64,000 nt of DNA, taken from NCBI GenBank assembly GCA_022606425.2, contig JAHDVF020000937.1, positions 248,001-312,000 on the forward strand. Direction: 5' to 3'. Every line of letters starts with the position of its first letter. Positions within the stretch are counted from its first letter, which is position 1. The notes below the pieces were generated by a model. It saw only the letters and a program-made list of their open reading frames with translations. It made no database searches and was not told where the DNA came from. This document shows positions 41,985-52,045 of the stretch, piece after piece. The translations under genes and the position numbers were made by a program. The DNA is from Lepidostoma basale (taxonomy: Eukaryota; Arthropoda; Insecta; Trichoptera; Lepidostomatidae).

Positions 41985-42640
41985 TTTAAAATTATTTTAT
42001 ACTTCGAAAACCTTAATATACCAGTAGTTTGCGAGCAGTATTTGTGTATGAGGCCTAACGCAGGCAGATAGAGATATCAGAAAAAAATGAAGAAGCTCAA
42101 AAAGAATTTTAAATAATAAAAACACAACTGTCCGTGTAATGCGATTAAGACACGAAATAAAACATTCATATTGTGTCAGAAAAATTTCGCTTTTTGCATG
42201 TAAAATTACAATTTGGCAGAATTTCCCCATCAGACATTCTGAACTGTTGAAATAATAATCCCACCTGTCTTGCGCATAAAAGCGGTACGTTCAGTGCCGT
42301 CTTAACTGCTTTGGGGGGCCTGAATTGCAAATGCTGAATGTTCGAACCGCTTTCAATGTTATCCCTCCATAAAGAAAACACCCGCTATTTAAATTTCGTA
42401 AAAAGGACTCGCTTAAAATAATAAATAATGAGAAGGTATGATTTTAAAATCGACGGGAATAAAAATTGTGACAATTTCCTTGTTTAGGCAGACTTTTAAT
42501 TTATATAAATATAATAAATGACTACGATAATAACCAATTTTTTAACACGTTACTATATGTGTCATCGCTACGTGGTACATTCGTCGTCGACGCATTTTGA
42601 ATAAAATGTCAAGTTAAAACGATATTTTCATACAAATCAA
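41985..42640. other. intergenic, nothing recognised
   Basis: Frames of 70-77 codons on the minus strand without domains. No repeat arm seen. Confidence 0.35.
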
Positions 42641-42649
42641 ATCATTGGT

Positions 42650-42800
42650 TAGTATTACTTTCTACCGCATTTATTCTGCTCTCATCTTTCTTGTGCCAGT
42701 TCCATGCTTCGCTTCCATACATAAGAACTCAGGACCAGAACTCCATTGTGAACGACCATTTTGGCTTTCATTGATAAATTCTTGTTTCCAATAAATATTT
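42650..42800 (-). mobile_element. RTE-a LINE fragment
   Basis: Minus-strand match to the KARMAVHNGVLV...SEAWNWHKKDESRIN coding region. Degenerate, truncated at both ends. Confidence 0.65.
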
Positions 42801-43019
42801 GCATTGCATTCTATTCTTCTACAGTCGAACATGGTTCTTATGACGAAGATGGGACCAACTAAATTTGTTCGTTATAAGGATTACTCGTTATATCAGAGAA
42901 TATGTAGTTATAAATGCTTATAAAATACCTATCGCATAAAGACATTAAGTATCTATTTAAACGTTACATCCGAGATCTTGCTATTTCTGTGATCGTAATA
43001 ACCAAGTTCCACTGTATTT

Positions 43020-43462
43020 GTGTTTGATATTCTATAATAGATCAACCTAAAACGAAAAGTCTATGAAGCCTGCGTTCTGCCAGTTTGTACTTATGGTCTT
43101 GAAACTGTAACATTGTCCATACAAAGTGCCGAGTAACTACGAGTGACCCAAAGAGCCATGTTAGGAATAAGCCTAAGAGACAGAGTCAGAAACGATACGA
43201 TGAGAGAAAAAACAATGGTCACTGACATCATCCACCGGGTGGCGACTCTAAAATGGCAATGGGCAGATCAAGTAGCCGGAAACTCAGATGAAAAATGGAC
43301 AAGAAGACTGCTGACTTGGAGACAACTACAGTGGAAGAATGATCTGAATAGACACGTCGGAATAACCTGGATTCAGTATGCACAAGACAGAGTGATATGA
43401 AAGCGATTGGAGGAGGCCTTTGTACAGTAGTAAACGGGAATAAGCAGAGGAAGAAGAAAATT
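43020..43462 (+). mobile_element. RTE-c LINE C-terminal domain
   Basis: Upstream broken frames give KRKVYEACVLPVCTYGLETV. The 85-residue frame (43143-43400) reads TQRAMLGISLRDRVRNDTMR, TDIIHRVATLKWQWADQVAG and WKNDLNRHVGITWIQYAQDR to a TGA. Compared with 52.4 kb it lacks the GRPxLRW stretch (small deletion). GAAGAAGAA tail at about 43450. Confidence 0.75.
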
Positions 43463-43489
43463 CTATGATATACAGATTTACCACATATT

Positions 43490-43640
43490 CGTCAAAGGAT
43501 CTTATTTCTACTCAATTTATTCTACTTTCATTCTTGTTTTGCCATTTCCATGTTATAATTTCATACATATTGGTCGGTAAGGATCACCATTGGGCACTGT
43601 GCCTCTTTTTATATTCTTTTTACAGCTCTAAGCTTTAATT
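43490..43640 (-). mobile_element. RTE-a LINE fragment
   Basis: ATTTCTACTCAATTTATTCT and CTTGTTTTGCCATTTCCATG match the SRINAVEM and WQK coding stretch on the minus strand. Confidence 0.55.
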
Positions 43641-44020
43641 TTTTACATAAATAATTAAGATTTATACCGTATGGAGGCCCCACTCCGTAGCACGCTAAGA
43701 CGCAGCCTTGAGACGGCCCTGAAGAAAGTAGTGCAAAGTTTTTTTTACGCACTTGAAGAAACCTGAACCGGTTGTTCTGTCAGAGCTAACCGGCGGCTCT
43801 GCCGTAATGTAAACATAAGGCCGGCATTATTCCGGTGAAAAATGCGCCACTATTTTCCTATTTTGTGAGTCAAGTTCACTCCCGCCAGCGGAATAAATTA
43901 GGGAACGCGCCATGATTATGCCGGAGTGTTGACTTTTCCTTGAAAACAGGGAAATTGTTTATGCAAAACGTTTTTGCGCGCTTTTTTATTCCGCATATAA
44001 GGTGTATATGTATGCGTATG
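43640..44020. other. GC-richer single-copy segment
   Basis: Moderate GC around 43750-43940 with CCGG-rich motifs. A 99-codon minus frame (43876-44175) has no domain. Confidence 0.3.
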
Positions 44021-44035
44021 TAAAGTGTACTGTGT

Positions 44036-44257
44036 ATGAGAATGTGTATAAATGAAACAGTACATGAAGGTACGCAGTATTTTGAAGCACAGCGCAGATA
44101 TGATGCCGCAGACAGGAGGATGAGACGAAATAAGAGACCATCAGGAGATGGTGGTGGTTTTACTGCCGACGTCATCTCTTGTTCTAGTCACCCCAGAGTA
44201 AGTGGGTCCAGAATTGGATTCTATAGCCACATGAGGACCCACAACCACGAAGGATAG
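44036..44257 (+). mobile_element. LINE-derived C2H2-like C-terminal fragment, possible
   Basis: 73-residue frame ending SCSSHPRVSGSRIGFYSHMR then THNHEG. The pattern SRIGxxSHxRTH is the C-terminal finger of several animal LINE ORF2 proteins; the paired cysteines are partly lost (CSSH for CxxC). No RT sequence upstream. Confidence 0.4.
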
Positions 44258-44259
44258 TT

Positions 44260-44760
44260 TTCTTCGGATACAAGGAAGAGCTGATCATATATCGCACGCT
44301 TAATAGAACACTGGCTTAACTAAAAAAATCAAGTTTTGCTCAATCTGACATGAGTCGGTGTTTTAACAAAAACAGTAAAAAAAACACGTACGAATGAAAA
44401 AGACCGATATAGTGTAATGAAGGTCAATCGGCGGAATTTTGACTTAATTTTAACGCGAAACGATGGATAGCGTTAACACAAGCCTCTGTCTAATGTTACC
44501 TCAATTATGACCTAAACCATAATCGGTCAGTTTACTATTAAGCGTGCGATATATCAAATACATAGAGTTTTGTATATTGGTGTATTTTAACCCGTTAACT
44601 GAGTAATTAAAAACATTGCAGTCAAAGATGTGGCGAGTACGTTGAACTCGATGTCTAGATCATCTACTCAATCAAAGGGTAATTTTGGAAAGCTCTTAAC
44701 GAAATTTTTCACCAAGGAAAGGGTTTTGTATTGTTATAATAGATATTTTAATAAACGTAA
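44260..44760. other. intergenic, nothing recognised
   Basis: AT-rich. No domain-bearing frame or repeat arm recognised. Confidence 0.35.
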
Positions 44761-44764
44761 GAAG

Positions 44765-44900
44765 TTTTGTTAATACTATGGAATTTCATAATGTCGAATT
44801 AAAAAAAAAACATAAAACTGTTTTATTCACTTTTTGAGTTGATTTTTCTCGGCATGTTTCGAAGACTCACATCTTCATGCATTAATGAGAACATTGAGAC
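44765..44900. repeat. F5 element, left arm
   Basis: ACTATGGAATTTCATAAT terminus, CTGTTTTATTCACTTTTTGAG, then minus-strand GAAACATGCCGAGA with decayed core. Faces the right arm at 45.2 kb across an RTE-e piece. Confidence 0.5.
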
Positions 44901-44969
44901 CTATTGTGGGGAGAACCCTTATAGATACCCAATGAAGAAGTTCGCAAATCCTGCAAAATTTAACATATA

Positions 44970-45195
44970 GTGAGATGGAGTAGGCAGAAAAGACGATTCT
45001 GGAGGGACCACATCGAGAGAATGGATCCAGCAAGAATTCCTAAGATCATGATGCACGTGACTCCAGAGGGCCGTCGACCACCAGGACGACTACCAAAGAG
45101 ATGGAGAGAAGGCTGGTCGTATTCATCACAGGAAGAAAGTTGATATCCTGCATAAAGAGATCGCAAGATCTACAATCAGAAGAAGAAGACGATAC
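44970..45195 (+). mobile_element. RTE-e LINE fragment
   Basis: RRRFWRDHIERMDPARIPKI then GRRPPGRLPKRWREGW in one frame (about 44990-45120), stop, and AGAAGAAGAAGAC tail. Motif RDHIxRM...GRPPxRW matches RTE-e. Confidence 0.65.
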
Positions 45196-45199
45196 AAAC

Positions 45200-45670
45200 T
45201 ATCGATTTCCCGATGATGAAGGTGTAAACCCTCGAAATATCGTCACCTGAGAGTAAGAAGGTGCCAACTATTAAAAGTAAAAAGCTGAGAAAAATGAAGT
45301 CAAAGTTTTGATGGTTTCGGGTGTGTACTCGTACGAGTATCTTGGAATACAAGGTTTCTATCTAAAGCAAATGAAACTCTTTTACCGAGAACCGTGTAAA
45401 TTTTCTCTGGCGACGCGACAGTTGGAATAATAAAGTTCTAAGTGTAAATGAATCCTTCTTCAGTGAATCGTGTGTTTTGAATGATCAGATGGAACTTGAT
45501 TCTTTTCGTAACATCAAAATGACGATACTATTACATGTTTTTTTAAGGTTAGTAAGAACCCTTTTCACGAAAAAAAGCCAAATGTGAAATTTTGTTAGTT
45601 GGAACCCTCTTACTCTCGGGTGACGATATGTCGAGAAAAATAAATTCTAAAGTGTTAAAAAAAGTGTTTT
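45200..45670 (+). ncRNA. hammerhead-like motif, F5, split by TIR element
   Basis: TTTC stem I, core CCGATGA (about 45210-45216), GAAGG/CCCTC stem II, GAAA then TAT at 45233-45240. After the insertion, ATGTC GAGA continues at 45628-45636. Without the insert the motif has paired stem I (TTTC/GAGA), stem II, GAAA and GTC, with C in place of U4. Confidence 0.5.
45241..45625. mobile_element. TIR element inserted in an F5 hammerhead
   Basis: 385 bp with inverted ends CGTCACCTGAGAGTAAGA / TCTTACTCTCGGGTGACG. Flanked by ATAT on both sides (45237-45240, 45626-45629), a possible 4-bp or TA-type duplication. Non-coding, superfamily not assigned. Confidence 0.65.
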
Positions 45671-45740
45671 AATTAACTAAAAAATGTTATTGTTAGATAA
45701 GATATTGTCTCGTCGTTGAATTTCATTACGGCAACACCTT

Positions 45741-46140
45741 TTGAACGTGTGCGCGTCACCTTACCTCATTATTGCACAAGGATTTGCACGGCCAAATCTG
45801 GAGAATGTCCTTTCATGTTTCGCGAAGGAGGGCTTTCATATTCGCGTCACGTCACGCCGTCTTCCTAACTTGAGCACGTCACGCGTGCCCCGGAAGGCGG
45901 CGCCGAGATTCAAGACGTTTTCTTGGTGCCGACTGCCAGCCACGCCGCGCCGGACGCCGACTACACGCTCAACACATCAATTGCGGGAGCCGCATAAACG
46001 CGTCTCTGCAATAATTTCGATAGAGCACGGAAGATGCCAAAACGTGTTTCTGTATACATTAAAAAGTTACAAAGTTAATTTTATACGAAACGCAATTTCG
46101 CGGGCAAATATATACAAATATAAAAAAATAATACGATAAA
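45741..46140. other. GC-rich island with orphan frame
   Basis: 132-codon frame (45741-46139, +), GC-rich in its middle (45840-46010), no recognisable domain, basic and low complexity. Could be a host regulatory or exonic relic. I do not call a gene. Confidence 0.3.
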
Positions 46141-46182
46141 TGGAAGTAAAAATGGCCATTCACAATGTAGTTCTGGTTTTTA

Positions 46183-46570
46183 TACGAGGGTAATTCGTAA
46201 AGTAAGGTTCCCTATGCTGTCAATAAAGACAAATTTCGGCTGGACTGTTTTGCCGAACCCACCCTACAGTCCGGACCTAGCCCCTAGTGATTACCACTTA
46301 TTCCCAAAATTAAAGGAACACTTGGGTGGAATGCGCTTCCATACCGATGATGAAGTCAAGGAAGAGGTTATTCGATTCCTCAGAGGAATGGCGGCAGAAT
46401 TTTATGACTTGGGGATACAAAAGTTGGAGCATCATGTTTAGACAGAAACGTCGATTATGTAGAAAAAAAAAAAGTTTTAAGCTTTAAAATGATGTACAAT
46501 GCTAAGGAAAAAAATAAAGCTGCATATTTAAAAAAAATATGGGAACCTTATTTTACGAATGACCCTAGTA
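46183..46570 (+). mobile_element. internally deleted mariner (Tc1/mariner)
   Basis: Inverted ends TACGAGGGTAATTCGTAAAG and TACTAGGGTCATTCGTAAAA (rc) bound 388 bp. The frame 46214-46441 codes the last 75 residues of a mariner transposase: NPPYSPDLAPSDYHLFPKLK then EHLGGMRFHTDDEVK. YSPDLAPSDYHLF contains the third catalytic Asp of the D,D34D triad. The DNA-binding domain and first two Asp are deleted, leaving a non-autonomous derivative. Confidence 0.85.
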
Positions 46571-46649
46571 TTTATGCATGGAAGCGAAGCATGGAATTGG
46601 TAGAAGAAGTATAAAATCAGAATAAATGCGGTATACCATAGATGAGGTT
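46571..46649 (+). mobile_element. RTE-a LINE fragment, left of F3 insertion
   Basis: GCATGGAAGCGAAGCATGGA and AATAAATGCGGTAT belong to the GSEAW...RINAVEM coding block. The continuation (RFLRRICGRTMYRRI-like) resumes at 46934 after the F3 element. Confidence 0.65.
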
Positions 46650-46933
46650 AATTAACTGTTGAATAAAAACACTGTTATATAATATAAAAATTGTCAAAAT
46701 TGATTTAAATTCTATGAAATGGTCGCGACAGCTGTTTCGCTAATTAATGTTAACATCATCAGGTGTTACAATTAATTTGATTGTAACACCTGATGATGAT
46801 TACATTGCTAGGCAAAACGGCTGTCACGGCAATTTCATACAAAATAAATCAATTTTGATAATATATAACAGCGTTTTAATTAAAAAGGTAATAATGTTAT
46901 AAAATCAAAGTGTTTCCACCAAAACAATGGATT
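46650..46933. repeat. F3 foldback with 12-bp target duplication
   Basis: Inserted in an RTE-a copy, flanked by ATAGATGAGGTT at 46638-46649 and 46934-46945. 284 bp, arms with AACACTGTTATATAATAT and hammerhead-like parts. The right end TTTCCACCAAAACAATGG is the family terminus. Confidence 0.75.
46727..46762 (-). ncRNA. hammerhead ribozyme-like motif, F3, left arm
   Basis: CTGATGA (rc of 46756-46762), extra T, stem II GTTAA/TTAGC (five pairs, one G-U), GAAA (rc of 46735-46738), ACAGCTGT, GTC (rc of 46727-46729). The facing plus copy (46790-46825) keeps CTGATGA, but GAAA became AAAA, removing G12. Confidence 0.6.
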
Positions 46934-47010
46934 ATAGATGAGGTTTCTAAGACGCATTTGTGGTAGAACGATGTACAGGAGAATTTGAAAAGCTAAAGAA
47001 GAATGTAGAG
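46934..47010 (+). mobile_element. RTE-a LINE fragment, right of F3 insertion
   Basis: AGATGAGGTTTCTAAGACGC through GAATGTAGAGC continues the coding block interrupted by the F3 element. Confidence 0.6.
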
Positions 47011-47345
47011 CACAATATTTTTCAACAAAAAATTAAGCACACATATTAAAAAAAAAAAAAAAATACCACAGCAATGACATTTAACAAGGATAAATAAATA
47101 ATACCAAAAAGACCGATGTTAAGAAATAAATAAAACTTTTGGGATTTACTTATTTTGATATAAAATAGATTTTCGAAATCTTTATAACCTTGGTAAATCT
47201 CTTGAATTCTTATTCAATAAGTAATCAAGTATTTATAATTACCATTCTAGTACATTTTGCAATCGGTACTGTAACGGATAGAAAATATAATTTACACCAG
47301 AAAACAAGTTTATTTATTCTAAATATTTTTTGAATTTCCTGTGAT

Positions 47346-47960
47346 TTAATAACACTGGGTACGGAGATGTTTACCTGTTGGTGAAGCTAGGACCCTCGTA
47401 AATTCTTTTGTAGTGTCACGGTTAGATTATTGCAACGGAATGTACGCTGGATTGCCAAATAATCAATTAAGCAGAATACAAAGCGTATTTAATGCTGCTG
47501 CCCGATTGATTATGGGGCAACAAAAATACTGTCATATCACGCCGCTCCTGAAGGACCTTCATTGGCTTAAAATCCGAGAGCGAGTAAAATAGAAATTGTG
47601 TTTGACAGTGTTAAAGGCTCGACACCAGAGAGCGCCAGCGTATATATCGGACCTCTGCGTGACACCCATGCCAACGGAAAGGCAACGTTCACTCCGATCA
47701 GTAGAAACAAGTGCAAACAACATAGCGATTCCAGTCAGAGCCAATAAAGCATGTTTCTATGATCGTGCTTTCAGCGTTGCGGGTCCGTTGGCGTGGAATA
47801 GCCTCCATGTTAGTATTAAGTATGAGGATAATGACGTTAAATTTAAGAAACATCTGAAGACTGCACTGTTCGGTCAGTCATTTTCTAGTGCGCCCTTGGA
47901 GTAATTGATTTTACAAAACGGCGCACTTAAAATACAAATCATCATAATAATAAATAAATT
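47346..47960 (+). mobile_element. CR1/L2-like LINE C-terminal domain
   Basis: Reads SRLDYCNGMYAGLPNNQLSR, IQSVFNAAARLIMGQQKYCH, ITPLLKDLHWLKIRERVK, a TAG, then LCLTVLKARHQRAPAYISDL, DRAFSVAGPLAWNSL and FKKHLKTALF. SRLDYCN...AGLP and LHWLxIRERxxYK are signature motifs of the CR1/L2 group. More complete at its 5' side than the 22.7-kb copy. One stop. Confidence 0.85.
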
Positions 47961-48417
47961 AAAACGTGTTTGAGAAACGTTTCCCGCACACAATGTGTTA
48001 ACATGAAAAGAGCGAACCTAATGAGATTATACCATTGACGAGCGAAGTTGAATTACGCTGCTAAAACCGAAAGTGAACAACGCAGGGAAATATGTTTGAT
48101 CGACAGAATAAACAATAGAATCTATAAATAGCGTAGGAACTTAATTCTGGGAATGGTATGCTGTCCTCAAACGTGAGAATTTTTTTCAGTAAATTCGATT
48201 TGCATTCTGTCAGCGTCATACGTCATACTAAGCACTAAGACTTGGTTTGATTCGTAGATATAGTGTATATTTTATCAGTTTTATCACATCTGAATGAAAA
48301 ACATAAAATTTTCGCAACACTTCTTTTTTTTAAATAGATATAAAATAACAAAACACTTTGAATGCAACCACGAATTTAATATTACTATATAATCATCTAA
48401 AAAATTTAAAAAAATTA

Positions 48418-48457
48418 TGCCAACGAGTTTCACTTGGACCCAAGCTTCATCAAGGCA
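48418..48457 (-). ncRNA. hammerhead-like motif, F1, C3U core
   Basis: Stem I TGCC/GGCA, core TTGATGA (rc of 48447-48453), stem II GCTTGG/CCAAGT, GAAA (rc of 48428-48431), ACTCGT, GTT. One core change, at C3. Confidence 0.5.
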
Positions 48458-48479
48458 ATATAATTAGTTGTTATTTTAT

Positions 48480-48519
48480 TGCCCTGGTGAAGCTTGGGAC
48501 CAAGTGAAACTAGTTGGCA
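48480..48519 (+). ncRNA. hammerhead-like motif, F1, A6G core
   Basis: Stem I TGCC/GGCA, core CTGGTGA (48484-48490), stem II GCTTGG/CCAAGT, GAAA (48506-48509), perfect ACTAGT palindrome, GTT with site after 48515. A6 is G, otherwise canonical. Confidence 0.55.
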
Positions 48520-48829
48520 TCAATTATAATAACCATACCGTGGTAAAATACAAAGTGTTTTATTATTTTATATCTACAAGTTTAAAATTGTCTAACCACA
48601 AAGTGAGTGTCATATGAAAACTTTTTATTTTATTTTCTTCCTTTTTAAGTGTTTTGTGAAAATGCAACGCAAGAGTTATTATAATTGTAAAATAGAAAAT
48701 ATATGAAAGTAAACAAGCGATGCGAGAAAAACCGGAAGATTTTCAGTTTAGTAATAATAAATACAAACTTTGATAAACTTAAGGCCAAAATGTCGATTTT
48801 TGTGTGTATTAAATACTGTTTTTTCCACT

Positions 48830-49095
48830 TTGGTGGAAAGAAGGCATCTGCTCTGTCTTGACATACCTTTCGAGATTCCTCTACATTCATACATCGTAAC
48901 ACGCACGCTCTTCGATTTTTTCGACTTATGTAGTTCATTTTTTGTATTTGATTATTTCGGTCATGCCAAGATTTCGTTGGTCTTTCACGGCTTCTCTTTC
49001 CACTCACACTGTTTGCATACAACATTTTAACAATTCTTCTCTCATCCATTCGTTCCATACGTCCATTCGTACTCTCACAGACATTAATGTACATT
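48830..49095 (-). mobile_element. RTE-a LINE fragment
   Basis: NGRMERMDERRIVKMLYANS, VSGKRSRERPTKSWHDRNNQ and RACVLRCMNVEESRKVCQDR readable on the minus strand. Diverged family member. TTAG tail missing. Confidence 0.7.
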
Positions 49096-49599
49096 AATAT
49101 TAAATAAACAATTCTTCCCGGAGCTTTTGGAACATTATACTATGTATGTAGATATTAAACATTCCAGACTTGGTAATAGAAATTTCGCGCATGGAGTGAA
49201 TATCAAGAGTAACTTAAACAGTAATAAAGGAGAGATACAAGAAGAATTTTTATGAGCTTTCTTATAGATATTGTAACATTATATTGTGACACGATGAGGA
49301 ATAAAATGGTTTCGGGAAATGATATACTATATTATACCTAATACAATACACGCTGAATACTCGAGGCTAACAGAAAAAAACAAAGGAAAGTAGTAAATTA
49401 TGTTGTACTTTTTTTTTACAATAGGAGCAATGTTAACTCTTCTACCTTACGACCATATTGGCTTAATCAAAATAAATTTTATTCTATTTCTTCTATATAC
49501 GCCATACTTAGTGTTGTTATGATGGTTTATTTATATTTTTCTTTTTTGTACAATTTGTATATACTACACATTCATTAAAAAAATAAAAATTATATTGAC

Positions 49600-50113
49600 A
49601 TGAGTTCTGGTCCCAACCCTAATGTATGGAAGCGAACCATAGAACTGGCAGAAGAAGGATGAGAGTAGAATAAATGCGGTAGAGATGAGGTCCCTAAGAC
49701 GTATGTGTGTTAGAACGATATACGACAGAATCTCAAATACTGATTTATATCAGTATTTGAGATTCTGTCTAAGGAATGTAGAGCGGAAGAAGGTATTATG
49801 AACAAAATAATGAAAGGATCGCTGCGTTGGTTCGGACATATGGAACGCATAGATGGAGAAAGAATGGTTAAGAAAGTATACGTTAATGATGTAAATGGGG
49901 TACGAAGTCGAGGCAGACCGAGGAAAACATGGCATGACCAAATTAATCAAATTTTAAAGGTTGGTCATGTTAGAAGTCGGAGAAATCGACGTGCGTGTAT
50001 GCGACTCGTTGTATGAATGTGGAGGAAGCTAGAGAGGTTTGCCAGGATAGAGTAGTGTGGCGGTCCATTCTCTCTGCCTACCCCTGCGGGGAAACGGCGT
50101 GATGGTTTATTTG
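49600..50113 (+). mobile_element. RTE-a LINE fragment with internal palindrome
   Basis: GSEP-type block, LRRMCVRTIYDRISN, the palindrome at 49724-49771, then a 72-residue frame (49798-50016): NKIMKGSLRWFGHMERIDGE, DVNGVRSRGRPRKTWHDQIN, GHVRSRRNRRACM. The terminus GGAAACGGCGTGATGG has lost TTAG repeats. Confidence 0.75.
49724..49771. repeat. short palindrome inside RTE-a
   Basis: GACAGAATCTCAAATACTGAT and its inverted copy separated by about 3 bases. The left half is RTE-a coding, the right half a local inverted duplication of it. Confidence 0.75.
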
Positions 50114-50121
50114 TTTGTTTG

Positions 50122-50165
50122 ACATGTTTTGGACCAACAGTCCTTCAGTAAAGATACATATTTAT
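50122..50165 (-). ncRNA. hammerhead-like motif, decayed
   Basis: Minus: CTGAAG, stem II GGAC/GTCC, AAAA for GAAA, ACATGT, GTC. A9 and G12 changed or deleted. A separate family from F1-F8 by stem II sequence. Confidence 0.35.
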
Positions 50166-50584
50166 AAAAATATTATAAAATTGTTGTTGTTTACATGATC
50201 TGACAGATGTTATCGCATTTTCGGTAAGACAAGGGCATAATTGTTAAAAATTCTCAAAATGAGTTTTAAGTATGCGAACGTATTTTAAAAACATCCCTTT
50301 ATCTGGAGGAACAAAGTTGCTTATTAAGTTCAGTCTCATTTAGCCAGAGGGCGATAGTGTATGATCAATATAGCCAGAATAACACGATTAATATTATTTA
50401 TTTAATATTAATAGTCTCTAATGAAAAATTACAAAACGTGCGATTGTGTCCTTGTCTTACCGAAGGTGCGATATATTAAAATAAAATAAATTACAATTTA
50501 AAAAACAAATATAGTGTAACGTGTACTAGATTCTAATAGTAACAATTAATAATGTTTTAATTAGACAATATGAATATGGTCTAG

Positions 50585-50640
50585 GGTACGGAACGATTGG
50601 CATCTGATTCAGGGGATGAAGGTTCAATCTTAGAAATTAC
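50585..50640 (+). repeat. tRNA-like SINE head, possible
   Basis: GATTGGCATCTGATTCAGGG followed by GAAGGTTCAATCTTAG resembles A- and B-box spacing. A similar unit (GATTGGCACTTGATCTAGGG ... GGGTTCAAGTCTGG) is at 50855-50912. No full cloverleaf. Confidence 0.35.
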
Positions 50641-50995
50641 AAATGTTGATAAAAACAACTAAGTAATAACGATTTTTGTATTATATTGTATTTATTACAT
50701 AATGTTCACATTGTTTTTATGGAAATCGTCAAAAGATGAAAATATTTCCGAAAAAAATAAGCATGAAGTTGTTTATATCAATCACTTTATTGTAAAGAAG
50801 AAGAAGAAACAAAATAAAAACGGGATTCAGGAGTCGGGTGGTATTCTGGGGGGCGGAATGATTGGCACTTGATCTAGGGAAATAGGGTTCAAGTCTGGAC
50901 ACAATCCCATACCTTTTTCATATTAATAAACTATTGTAGTTTCAGCTTATATTGGGAATTGAAATCCTTGGCGAAAGTATTTATTTAAAATAAAA

Positions 50996-51720
50996 ACTAA
51001 CTAAAAAACCATCACGCCATTTCCCCGGAGGGGTAGGCAGAGAGGATGGATCGTCACAATGCCCTGTCCTGGCATACCTCTCGGGCTTCCTATACATTCA
51101 TACATCGTACCATGCACGCACGTCGATTATTCCGACTTCGAATGTGGCCGCCTTTTAGTAATTCATTAATTTGGTCATGCCATGTTTTCCTCGGTCGTCC
51201 TCGGCTTCTTTTCCCACTCACGCTGCTTGTGTACAACTTTAAACCATTCTACTCTCATCCATTCGTTCCATATGTCCAAACCATCTCAGGGATCCTTTTT
51301 TTAATTTTAATCATGATGCAGTCATCTCTGCCTTACATTTTTTTCTTATTTCATCGTTCGGTATTCTCTCCTGCAACGTTTTCCCGCACATTCTTCTTAG
51401 TGATCTCATTTCTACGGCGTTTATCCTGCTTTAATCCTTCTTTTGCCAGCTCCAAGCTTCACTTCCATACATGAGGGTTGGCACTAGAACTCCATTGTGT
51501 ACTGCCATCTTCGCTTCTGTGGATATATTTCTATTTGCAGTAATGACTTTGAGTGCGCCATTTATTTTATTCCCAGCACCAACCCTTCTTTCGATGTCTT
51601 TCTCCATTTTTCAGTCTCTTGTAAACATGCTTCCCAGATACGTAAATTCAGTAACTTGCTCCAATTTCTCGCCCATCGCACTTATATCACAAATCGTCAT
51701 ACATTCTTCTTTCTCTTTAA
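50996..51720 (-). mobile_element. RTE-a LINE, longest copy in the window
   Basis: Minus strand from the terminus (CCATCACGCCATTTCCCCGG) through the MNVEEAREVCQDRAL-like, GRPRKTWHDQI, RWFGHMERM, VYDRVPNDEIRK and QNGVLVPTLMYGSEAW blocks to an upstream region coding roughly ERRVGAGNKINGALKVITAN. About 700 bp, with many frameshifts. No RT core. Confidence 0.75.
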
Positions 51721-51721
51721 A

Positions 51722-51790
51722 ATAATAGTAATAATAATATTTTGAATGATATTTTTTTTTGTTAATTTAATCAAGCATTTTGGATGGCCT
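51722..51790. repeat. AT-rich repeat, copy 1 (copies at 53.31, 53.43 kb)
   Basis: AGTAATAATAATATTTTGAA then TGATATTTTTTTTTG and AATTTAATCAAGCATTTTGG recur at 53306-53375, and the first half at 53427-53470. Copies 1 and 2 are in direct orientation 1.58 kb apart. Confidence 0.7.
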
Positions 51791-52045
51791 TGTGTACAAA
51801 TACAATGTACGATCGGCCAAAGAATCCCACGAGTCGGGCGGAGTTTGCGGCCGAATTGGCTATTTACCCGAGACAGAACTTGACCGGATGTCCCGCGCAA
51901 GTTTTCTATTTCAATTTCCTGCCGCTTCCCGCCGTAATGGCAGCCCGGGACAACCGTCGCTACGACTTAATGCCCGCTACGAGACTTGAATAACGCCCCA
52001 TCCGCGTACCAGCCGCTCCGTGGGACATCTTCGGTGGCCAACAGA
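51790..52045. other. GC-rich single-copy island
   Basis: Sharp rise in GC with CpG. Two overlapping 69-codon frames without recognisable domain. Confidence 0.35.

Larger units (their letters stand above)
48340..48640. repeat. F1 foldback element
   Basis: Arms contain ACACTTTG, ATTATGCCAAC and the hammerhead-like parts. The right end reads AAAATTGTCTAACCACAAAG then TGAGTG, the family's outer block. Confidence 0.7.

Noticed and set aside
45741..46139. 132-codon frame as a protein-coding gene
   Set aside because: Biased, low-complexity composition with no recognisable motif. Frame length is explained by the GC-rich centre.
50900..50960. pol III SINE body after the second tRNA-like head at 50.86 kb
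   Set aside because: No tail or shared 3' end with the first head could be seen, so only the heads are reported, at low confidence.
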